Under the pieces are notes generated by a model. The model was not told the origin of the DNA. It ran no database searches and saw only the letters and a program-made list of their open reading frames with translations. The position numbers and the translations under genes are program-made. 5,307 bases of DNA from Bacteroidota bacterium (GTDB taxonomy: Bacteria > Bacteroidota > Bacteroidia > Chitinophagales > Chitinophagaceae), in contig JAEWWO010000270.1 of NCBI GenBank assembly GCA_023396345.1, positions 1-5,307 of the forward strand, read 5' to 3'. Shown piece by piece: positions 1-5,307 of this stretch. Each line of letters starts with the position of its first letter. Position 1 is the stretch's first letter.

Positions 1-1
1 G

Positions 2-484
2 GGTTATTTGAATCCTGTATTGCAATACGGATTTGAAAATTTTTGTGCGAAAGCAGCAGAAGTGGGTGTTGACGGACTTATTATTCCTGATCTTCCGGCG
101 TATGAATTTGAAAATGAATATGGAGAAATTGTAAAAAAATGCGGACTTGATTTTATATTTCTCATTACTCCGGAAACCTCTGAGGAAAGAATAAAAAAAC
201 TGGATAGCCTAAGCTCAGGGTTTCTGTATGCTGTAACTTCTTCTTCTACAACCGGCGGCGATAAAGATTTTGGTGTGGTAGATAATTATCTTCATAAATT
301 ACAAAAAATGAATTTAAAAAATCCGGTTCTTGCCGGCTTTGGAGTAAAAGATAAAGACACTTTTGATGCTGTTTGTAATCATGCAAATGGCGCTATTATA
401 GGAAGTGCTTATATAAAAGCTATACAGAATAACAGCGATATAGAATCTGCAACCGAAGAATTTCTTAATGGTGTATTAGCCTAA
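2..484 (+). CDS. trpA: Tryptophan synthase alpha subunit, C-terminal part (5' end outside window)
   Basis: The open frame runs in from the left edge (first full codon at base 2, reading GYLNPVLQYG) and gives 160 residues to a TAA stop. TrpA cleaves indole-3-glycerol phosphate to indole and glyceraldehyde 3-phosphate in the cytoplasm and passes indole to TrpB. Visible TIM-barrel motifs, in fragment numbering, are GVDGLIIPDLP (22-32), the mobile active-site loop TSSSTTGG (79-86, with T84 at the place of the conserved loop threonine), and the phosphate-binding segments AGFGVKD (111-117) and IIGSAYIK (132-139). The family is usually 250-270 residues, so about the first 100 are missing, including the catalytic Glu and Asp of the N-terminal half, which cannot be checked. 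A TTG at base 8 is not a start, because the conserved residues continue before it. It is probably the last gene of a trp operon. hisH begins one base after its stop. Identity is secure. Confidence 0.95.
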   Translation, partial: GYLNPVLQYGFENFCAKAAEVGVDGLIIPDLPAYEFENEYGEIVKKCGLDFIFLITPETSEERIKKLDSLSSGFLYAVTSSSTTGGDKDFGVVDNYLHKLQKMNLKNPVLAGFGVKDKDTFDAVCNHANGAIIGSAYIKAIQNNSDIESATEEFLNGVLA

Positions 485-485
485 T

Positions 486-1073
486 ATGAACATATCAATC
501 ATTAAATACAATGCAGGTAACATTCAGTCAGTATTATACGCATTGGAGCGTATAGGTTATCAGGCAACAGTTACGGACAATCCCGAAGAAATAAAAAGAG
601 CAGATAAAGTAATTTTTCCCGGAGTGGGAGAGGCATCAAGTGCCATGAAATATCTCAATGAAAGAAATCTGGATACTTTAATAAAAGAATTAAAGCAGCC
701 TGTATTGGGTATTTGTCTGGGAATGCAACTTATGTGCAGAAGCAGCGAAGAAGGCAATACGCCCTGTTTACATATATTTGATGAAGAAGTGAAAAAATTT
801 CAATCTGCTGAGTTTAAAGTTCCGCAGATTGGCTGGAACAATATCTTTGATTTGAAGACAGATTTATTTTTCAACATTCAGGAAAACGCTTATATTTACT
901 CCGTTCACAGTTATTATGCGGCTATTGGCGAGCATACGATTGCCAAAGCTAATTATGTACAGGATTACAGCACCGGTTTACACAAAGATAATTTTTATGG
1001 TGTACAATTTCATCCGGAAAAAAGCGCTGGTGTAGGAGAACAGATTATTAAAAATTTTATAGAAAAAATATAA
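486..1073 (+). CDS. hisH: Imidazole glycerol phosphate synthase, glutamine amidotransferase subunit HisH
   Basis: This is a 195-residue class I glutamine amidotransferase, the normal length for HisH. It hydrolyses glutamine and channels ammonia to HisF, which makes imidazole glycerol phosphate and AICAR in histidine biosynthesis. Motifs seen are the N-terminal strand IIKYNAGN (5-12), the oxyanion strand FPGVG (44-48), the nucleophile elbow GICLGMQ (75-81, nucleophile Cys77), VHSYY (140-144) and FHPEKS (175-180), which supplies His176 and Glu178 of the triad. All catalytic residues are present. The KYNAGN start favours true HisH over the HisH-like proteins of surface-polysaccharide pathways. 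The ATG lies one base after the trpA stop with no Shine-Dalgarno sequence, so translation is probably coupled. In most Bacteroidota hisH sits beside hisA and hisF. Here neither follows, so the HisF partner must be encoded elsewhere, if it is present. Confidence 0.95.
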   Translation: MNISIIKYNAGNIQSVLYALERIGYQATVTDNPEEIKRADKVIFPGVGEASSAMKYLNERNLDTLIKELKQPVLGICLGMQLMCRSSEEGNTPCLHIFDEEVKKFQSAEFKVPQIGWNNIFDLKTDLFFNIQENAYIYSVHSYYAAIGEHTIAKANYVQDYSTGLHKDNFYGVQFHPEKSAGVGEQIIKNFIEKI

Positions 1074-1082
1074 CAAGAAAAA

Positions 1083-1913
1083 ATGCCGAACACAGATTTT
1101 ATAAAAACCACCGAGCAGGATTCCAAATACAGACATCTCGATAAAATGTCTACGCACGAACTTTTGGTCAACATGAACAATGAAGACAAAACCGTACCCA
1201 TTGCAGTAGAAAAAGCACTCCCGCAAATTGAAAAACTCGTAGATGTAATTGTTGAAAAACTGGAAAACGGAGGCAGACTTTTTTATATTGGCGCAGGTAC
1301 CAGCGGAAGATTAGGAATCTTAGATGCAAGCGAGATACCGCCTACTTTTGGTGCAAGTCCTGATTTGGTTAAAGGCTTAATTGCCGGAGGTAAAATTGCC
1401 ATCACCAGTGCGGTTGAAAATGCTGAAGACGATAAAGCACAGGGATGGTTCGATTTGCAATCTTATCATGTGGGAGAAGAAGATGTAGTTATTGGTATTG
1501 CTGCCAGCGGCACTACGCCTTACGTTATAGGTGCTATAGAAAAATGTAATGAAAACAATATCGTTACAGGTTGTGTGGTATGTAATGAAAATCCTCCGTT
1601 GGCAAGAGTAGCACAATATCCTATTGAAGTAGTAGTAGGTCCCGAATTTGTTACAGGCAGTTCAAGATTAAAAAGTGGTACTGCTCAAAAGCTGGTGCTG
1701 AATATGATTACCACTACAACCATGATTCGTCTGGGCAAAGTAAAGGACAATAAAATGGTGAACATGCAACTGTCAAATGAAAAGCTTGTTGATAGGGGCA
1801 CAAAAATGCTGATGAAAGAACTCGAGATTGAAGATTACGACAAAGCAAAAAATCTATTACAGGAATTCGGAAGTGTAATGAAAGCCATTAAATCCACAAA
1901 AGCTAATCAGTAA
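1083..1913 (+). CDS. murQ: N-acetylmuramic acid 6-phosphate etherase
   Basis: MurQ removes the D-lactyl ether from MurNAc-6-phosphate, giving GlcNAc-6-phosphate and D-lactate. This is a cytoplasmic step in recycling peptidoglycan sugars. The 276-residue protein is a SIS-domain enzyme near the usual family length (about 270-300). It carries the sugar-phosphate loop GAGTSGRLG (70-78), DASEIPPTFG (81-90) with the first catalytic glutamate Glu84, AVENAEDD (110-117) with the second at Glu115, ASGTTPY (141-147) and TGSSRLKSGTAQK (191-203). The 31-residue spacing of the two glutamates matches the catalytic pair known in characterised MurQ. A C-terminal helical segment (about 230-270) completes the fold. 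The ATG is 9 bases after the hisH stop, with only an A-rich leader (CAAGAAAAA). The stop overlaps the next start by one base. No murein kinase, anhydro-sugar kinase or lytic enzyme gene is visible nearby, so the phosphorylating partner must lie elsewhere. Confidence 0.96.
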   Translation: MPNTDFIKTTEQDSKYRHLDKMSTHELLVNMNNEDKTVPIAVEKALPQIEKLVDVIVEKLENGGRLFYIGAGTSGRLGILDASEIPPTFGASPDLVKGLIAGGKIAITSAVENAEDDKAQGWFDLQSYHVGEEDVVIGIAASGTTPYVIGAIEKCNENNIVTGCVVCNENPPLARVAQYPIEVVVGPEFVTGSSRLKSGTAQKLVLNMITTTTMIRLGKVKDNKMVNMQLSNEKLVDRGTKMLMKELEIEDYDKAKNLLQEFGSVMKAIKSTKANQ

Positions 1914-2680
1914 TGGGTTTTCAGCGTAAGTCTACCAATTCATATCAATCTAAGAAAAACATAATTGCAGGCAGAAATCCTGTGATAGAAGCATTAAATG
2001 CCGGAGAGAATTTAGATAAAATACTTCTTTTTAAAAATGCTTCGGGCGATGCGATTAATCAAATCAGAAACGCAGCTAAAAATTTTAATATTCCTGTTCA
2101 GTATGTTCCTAATGAAAAACTGAACAGCATCACCAATATTAATCATCAGGGTGTAATAGCATTTAAATCTGCTATAACCTATCAGGATTTACAACAAATA
2201 ATTGACTGGATAAATAGTGAAGGTGAAACTCCGCTACTATTGATGCTTGATGGTGTTACAGACGTAAGAAATATAGGAGCCATCGCCAGAAATGCCGTGT
2301 GCACAGGCGTTCACGCTATTATCATTCCTGATAAAGGAGTAGGAGCTTTAAACGAAGAGGCTGTTAAAAGCAGTGCGGGTGCTTTGGAAAAAATTCATAT
2401 CTGCCGTGTAAACAGTCTGGCAAACGCTGTAGATACACTTCATCTGAACGGTGTAAAAGTTTTTGCCAGCGAGATGAATGCATCGCATCAACTGTTTGAA
2501 TTGAATTTTAGCGAACCTTGTTGTATTGTGATGGGTGATGAAGGAAAAGGCATTCAGTCCTTTATTTTAAAATCGGCTGATGATACATTTTCTATACCAA
2601 TGAAAAATAATTTCGATTCGTTTAATGTGTCTGTAGCCTGCGGTATTTCTTTGTATGAGGCTATGAAACAAAGATTATAA
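1913..2680 (+). CDS. rlmB: TrmH/SpoU-family RNA 2'-O-ribose methyltransferase, RlmB-like
   Basis: This 255-residue SAM-dependent methyltransferase of the SPOUT class probably acts on the 2'-OH of a guanosine in 23S rRNA. Residues about 16-90 (from IIAGRNPVIEAL) form the SpoU substrate-binding domain; 107-255 form the knotted catalytic domain. All three motifs are intact: motif 1 TDVRNIGAIARNA (116-128; Asn120, Arg126), motif 2 IVMGDEGKGI (205-214; Glu210) and motif 3 IPM plus SFNVSVA (228-230, 236-242; Ser236, Asn238), where Phe237 replaces the more usual Leu. A basic stretch of about 15 residues precedes the domain, making it slightly longer than E. coli RlmB (243). The substrate-binding domain and length favour RlmB over TrmH (tRNA Gm18), but the exact target nucleotide cannot be read from sequence. 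Start and murQ stop share one A in TAATG, a typical arrangement for coupled translation. Confidence 0.87.
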   Translation: MGFQRKSTNSYQSKKNIIAGRNPVIEALNAGENLDKILLFKNASGDAINQIRNAAKNFNIPVQYVPNEKLNSITNINHQGVIAFKSAITYQDLQQIIDWINSEGETPLLLMLDGVTDVRNIGAIARNAVCTGVHAIIIPDKGVGALNEEAVKSSAGALEKIHICRVNSLANAVDTLHLNGVKVFASEMNASHQLFELNFSEPCCIVMGDEGKGIQSFILKSADDTFSIPMKNNFDSFNVSVACGISLYEAMKQRL

Positions 2681-2690
2681 ATTAATACTT

Positions 2691-4238
2691 ATGATGAAAT
2701 ATTTTTTTTTACTTTCAGTAAAAGTATTGTTGCTATTTACTGTTTCAGCACAAAGTAAAGATGCTTTTGTAAATAATGCTGCCAATGAAATCAGAAACAA
2801 CTCTCAGTTAGAACGTTTTGCTCATGAACTTACAGATGGCATCGGTCCTCGTTTGGTAGGGTCGCCTCAGGTAAAGAAAGCAAATGACTGGCTTATATCA
2901 AGCTATGCAAAAATGGGCATTAAAGCCGTTAATGAACAATACGGAACCTGGAAGTCATGGGACAGAGGAATTACGCATGTCGATATGATTACACCAAGAG
3001 TAAAAACACTGGAAGCTATCCAACTTGCATGGAGTCCATCCACAAAAGGTAAAACGCTTACAGGCTCTACAATTATACTTCCTTTAAGTATTCAGGACTC
3101 TGCATCACTTGCAAAGTTTCTTCCTGCATTAACAGGAAAATTTGTTCTTATTTCTGCCAATCCGGCTACCGGTATTCCGCGTCAGACCTGGGATACTTTC
3201 TCTGTAAAAGGAGACTATGAAAGAATCGCAAGAATAAATGAATTAAACGATGATTCTGCTAATGCACGCATTGCAAGAATAGGAAGAAATACGTTTTACA
3301 ATATGCTCGACAAAAGCGGCGCATTGGGTGTACTCTCCATGTACTGGTCGGGTGGGTATGGCGTGAACAGAATATTTTCTGCTTACACCAATGTTATTCC
3401 TTCTATTGATATCAGTCTAGAAGATTATGGTATGCTCTATCGTTTGACACAATCAGCCAATACACCAAAACTGTCGGTAAAAACCGATTCTAAAGATTTG
3501 GGCAGAGCACCGGTTTACAACACCATTGCTACTATTCCCGGCACTGCTAAAAAAGATGAATATATTATTCTATCTGCACACATAGATACGTGGGATGGCG
3601 CTTCCGGCGCAACAGATAATGCTACGGGAACTGTTTTAATGATGGAAGCTATGCGTTTGCTGAAAAAGTTTTATCCCAATCCTAAACGCACAATTATTGC
3701 CGGACACTGGAACAGCGAAGAACAAGGACTAAACGGTTCACGGGCGTTTGTTGAAGATCATCCTGAACTAATAAAAAATATTCAGGCAGTTTTTAATCAG
3801 GATAACGGTACGGGAAGAATCATCAATATTTCAGGACAAGGTTTTAAAGATGCTGAAAAATACTGGAATCGCTGGCTGGCAGCAGTTCCCGATTCTATAC
3901 GTCAATATATCAACACCAATTTTCCGGGCATTCCGGGAGGCGGGGGCAGTGATCACGCATCGTTTGTAGAGGTTGGTGCGCCGGCTTTCATGCTGGGTTC
4001 TCTCAACTGGAATTACTTTACCTACACCTGGCATACCAACAGAGATACATACGATAAAATAGTTTTTGATGAATTAAAAAGGAATGCTTTAACGATAGCA
4101 ATACTGGCATACATGGCAAGCGAGGATAATGAAAAAACATTGCACGAATTTGGTGAATTGCCGCTACATCCTACAACCGGAAAGCCTTATCCGTTGCCTA
4201 TTCAGAGAAAAGCAAAAAGATCGGAAGAAGAATACTAA
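2691..4238 (+). CDS. Secreted M28-family zinc metallopeptidase with PA-like insert
   Basis: This 515-residue protein begins with a signal peptide: two Met, Lys, a hydrophobic core to about residue 17, and a likely cleavage near VSA-QS (20/21). There is no lipobox Cys. The mature enzyme is therefore expected in the periplasm or outside the cell. The segment about 120-270 resembles a protease-associated (PA) insert. The C-terminal catalytic domain holds a full M28 di-zinc set: His297 (SAHIDTWDG), bridging Asp309 (GATDNATG), general base Glu343 and ligand Glu344 (NSEEQGLNG), Asp371 (NQDNGTG) and His448 (WHTNRDT). GGGGSDHASF (416-425) is a further conserved substrate-side loop. The layout resembles carboxypeptidase Q (PGCP)-type members, which act as aminopeptidases or dipeptidases. 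The actual substrate is unknown. The charged, proline-rich tail (485-515) does not resemble a type IX secretion domain. ATG at 2691 is followed by a second in-frame ATG at 2694, and either may be used. It lies 10 bases after the methyltransferase gene. Confidence 0.92.
   Translation: MMKYFFLLSVKVLLLFTVSAQSKDAFVNNAANEIRNNSQLERFAHELTDGIGPRLVGSPQVKKANDWLISSYAKMGIKAVNEQYGTWKSWDRGITHVDMITPRVKTLEAIQLAWSPSTKGKTLTGSTIILPLSIQDSASLAKFLPALTGKFVLISANPATGIPRQTWDTFSVKGDYERIARINELNDDSANARIARIGRNTFYNMLDKSGALGVLSMYWSGGYGVNRIFSAYTNVIPSIDISLEDYGMLYRLTQSANTPKLSVKTDSKDLGRAPVYNTIATIPGTAKKDEYIILSAHIDTWDGASGATDNATGTVLMMEAMRLLKKFYPNPKRTIIAGHWNSEEQGLNGSRAFVEDHPELIKNIQAVFNQDNGTGRIINISGQGFKDAEKYWNRWLAAVPDSIRQYINTNFPGIPGGGGSDHASFVEVGAPAFMLGSLNWNYFTYTWHTNRDTYDKIVFDELKRNALTIAILAYMASEDNEKTLHEFGELPLHPTTGKPYPLPIQRKAKRSEEEY
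2702..2710 (+). repeat. Nine-T homopolymer in the signal-peptide codons of the peptidase
   Basis: An uninterrupted run of nine T begins 11 bases after the first start codon of the M28 peptidase and encodes part of Tyr-Phe-Phe-Leu in the signal peptide. Loss or gain of one T would shift the frame immediately after the start. Such runs can be slippage-prone, but in an AT-rich genome a hydrophobic signal peptide can produce one by chance. Confidence 0.6.
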
Positions 4239-4247
4239 TACAATTTT

Positions 4248-5307
4248 ATGCAGTCTTTAATCAGCAGATTATTAGTTAAAATCAGAAAACTGATTGTCTG
4301 GGTCAAAAGCAAATTGACCCATCAGCAGTTCATGCTCTTCTCTTGTGTTGCGGTTGGTATATCTGTTGGTTTAGCTACGGTTGCACTCAAAACAATTGTG
4401 TTTAAAATTGAAGCCTTTGTTTTTGAGGATTGGAAAATTGGTAACATTCTCTGGTATCAATCTTTATTGCCTTTTATAGGAATAGGAGTAAGTGCATTTT
4501 TAATACACAAAATTTTTAAAAAAGATTTTTTAAAAGGCAATGATAAAATAGTTTATTCAATAGCCAAGAAATCTTCTAACCTTCCTTTTAGTCAAACATA
4601 CTCTCATTTAATTACAAGTGGCGTCACTATTGGCTTTGGCGGATCTCTTGGGTTAGAGTCTCCCATAGTAGCTACAGGAGCAGCGATAGGTTCTAATTAT
4701 GCAAAATCTATGCTCATGTCTTATAAAGACAAAACATTATTAATTGCATGTGGTGTTGCAGCAGGCATAGCTACAGCTTTTAGTGCTCCGGTAGCCGGAG
4801 TATTATTTGCCTTAGAAGTTTTATTTATAGAAGTTTCAGCTGCTTCTTTTATACCTTTACTTATATCTTCTGCCACAGGAGCTATCTTAGGTAAAGTGTT
4901 GTTGGGCGATGAAATTCTTTTAAACTTTAATACCCTTGAACCTTTTAAATATAACAACACTATTTTTTATATAGGTATTGGTTTATTTTCAGGACTGCTG
5001 GCAATATTACACACCAGAATTTTTCAGTGGATTGATGGACTGTATGCTAAAATAACCAAAATACACCAGAGATGGATTATTGGTTCGTTGGGATTATGTA
5101 TATTAATTTTCTTTTTTCCACAATTATATGGCGAAGGATATTTGGCTGTTCAGGCTATTGCAGAAACAGGAAATATAGACGGAAGATCAATACTCATGAG
5201 GTTTACAGATAATCAATGGATTATATTATTTTACTTAACAGCCGTGATTATATTTAAAATTTTCGCAAGTGGTTTTACACTATTTGGAGGTGGAAACGGA
5301 GGTAGCT
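4248..5307 (+). CDS. CLC-family chloride channel or transporter (3' end outside window)
   Basis: The frame is open from ATG 4248 to the right edge (353 full codons plus one base). It is an integral inner-membrane protein with hydrophobic segments at about 28-58, 70-90, 118-150, 163-180, 195-218, 238-258, 275-292 and 325-345. CLC signatures are GLESPIVATGAAIGS (135-149), the counterpart of GREGP with gating glutamate Glu137; GVAAGIATAFSAPVAG (169-184) followed by VLFALE (185-190); LYGEGY (293-298); and GGGNGGS (347-353), the start of the GxFxP chloride-binding motif, cut before the FxP. Two departures from E. coli ClcA are visible: no GSGIP motif before the Glu137 region (KGNDK at 97-101 instead), and Val191 where the internal proton glutamate lies. 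The family also includes H+/Cl- exchangers and fluoride exporters. The intact Glu137 and overall motifs suggest chloride, but transport mode is open. A C-terminal regulatory domain, if any, is outside. It starts 9 bases after the peptidase stop with no clear Shine-Dalgarno sequence. Met29 is a less likely alternative start, since it would remove part of the first conserved helix. Confidence 0.9.
   Translation, partial: MQSLISRLLVKIRKLIVWVKSKLTHQQFMLFSCVAVGISVGLATVALKTIVFKIEAFVFEDWKIGNILWYQSLLPFIGIGVSAFLIHKIFKKDFLKGNDKIVYSIAKKSSNLPFSQTYSHLITSGVTIGFGGSLGLESPIVATGAAIGSNYAKSMLMSYKDKTLLIACGVAAGIATAFSAPVAGVLFALEVLFIEVSAASFIPLLISSATGAILGKVLLGDEILLNFNTLEPFKYNNTIFYIGIGLFSGLLAILHTRIFQWIDGLYAKITKIHQRWIIGSLGLCILIFFFPQLYGEGYLAVQAIAETGNIDGRSILMRFTDNQWIILFYLTAVIIFKIFASGFTLFGGGNGGS
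4299..4321 (+). repeat. Perfect 8-bp inverted repeat inside the start of the CLC gene
   Basis: TGGGTCAA (4299-4306) and TTGACCCA (4314-4321) are exact inverted copies separated by AAGCAAA. In RNA this would form an 8-bp stem with a 7-base loop, beginning about 50 bases after the CLC start (codons 18-25). CTGA just upstream (4290-4293) and TCAG just downstream (4322-4325) could extend it past an asymmetric bulge. No T-run follows, so it is not an intrinsic terminator. It may be a coding-sequence coincidence, an mRNA hairpin or a protein-binding dyad. Function is unproven. Confidence 0.5.

Noticed and set aside
8..10. TTG as the start of the first gene
   Set aside because: The TrpA-like sequence continues upstream of it to the window edge (GY before LNPVLQYG), and the N-terminal half of the enzyme would be lost.
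560..757. Minus-strand open frame of 65 codons opposite hisH
   Set aside because: It lies wholly opposite conserved HisH motifs, has no recognisable domain, and is best explained as a shadow of the real gene.
842..849. TATCTTTG, a match to the Bacteroidota -7 element TAnnTTTG, inside hisH; a similar TACTTTTG at 1343-1350 inside murQ
   Set aside because: Neither has a TTG-type -33 element at the right distance, and both lie in conserved coding sequence. Chance matches are expected in AT-rich DNA.
978..1226. Overlapping minus-strand frames of 82 and 63 codons across the hisH-murQ junction
   Set aside because: They are rich in Phe, Tyr and Cys, as expected from the complement of A-rich coding DNA. 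They show no known motif and both flanking + strand genes are certain.
1377..1616. Minus-strand frame of 79 codons opposite the centre of murQ
   Set aside because: It is antisense to the catalytic region of MurQ and has no domain signature.
3831..4034. Minus-strand frame of 67 codons opposite the M28 catalytic domain
   Set aside because: It is antisense to conserved peptidase residues and has no independent support.
4514..4535. AT-only inverted repeat TTTTAAAAAA-GA-TTTTTTAAAA in the CLC gene
   Set aside because: It is a perfect 10-bp dyad but has only A and T in the arms, a 2-base centre, and arises from Lys/Phe codons (KIFKKDFLK). This is low complexity and not a credible terminator in mid-gene.
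4721..4960. Minus-strand frame of 79 codons in the region 4239-5307
   Set aside because: The + strand here is an uninterrupted CLC-family frame with signature motifs. The antisense frame is an Ala/Lys/Asn-rich shadow of its hydrophobic codons.
4248..5307. A frameshift or pseudogene as the reason the CLC frame has no stop
   Set aside because: The frame is intact with motifs in the right order to the last base. It is open only because the window ends within the gene.

Overview
The window reads as ordinary chromosomal DNA of a Bacteroidota bacterium, probably near Chitinophagaceae or Sphingobacteriales. The evidence is AT-rich sequence, TAA as the stop of all five genes whose ends are visible, no convincing Shine-Dalgarno sequence before any internal start, and protein motifs in the form usual for that phylum. 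The placement is an inference from these traits and not from a phylogeny. I see no RNA gene, mobile element, CRISPR array, phage or toxin-antitoxin signature.

Layout, all on the + strand: the C-terminal 160 residues of TrpA, tryptophan synthase alpha (2-484, cut by the left edge); HisH, the glutamine amidotransferase subunit of imidazole glycerol phosphate synthase (486-1073); MurQ, N-acetylmuramic acid 6-phosphate etherase (1083-1913); an RlmB/TrmH-family RNA 2'-O-ribose methyltransferase (1913-2680); a secreted M28-family metallopeptidase (2691-4238); and a CLC-type chloride channel or transporter (4248 to the right edge, cut just before the third selectivity motif).

The junctions are 1, 9, -1, 10 and 9 nucleotides, so there is no room for a conventional promoter or terminator between genes. 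The simplest reading is one polycistronic transcript whose promoter lies upstream of the window. No stretch over 300 bases lacks a gene.

Functionally the set is mixed: the end of a trp operon, a histidine gene apart from its usual hisA/hisF partners, a peptidoglycan-recycling enzyme, an RNA modifier, an exported peptidase and an anion transporter. TrpA and HisH are both amino-acid biosynthesis enzymes whose pathways start from PRPP. The others share no evident pathway. I did not find a new biological system. The points most worth a second look are the isolated hisH, the non-canonical CLC motifs (no GSGIP signature, Val in place of the internal proton glutamate), a perfect 8-bp dyad early in the CLC gene, and a nine-T run in the signal-peptide codons of the peptidase.
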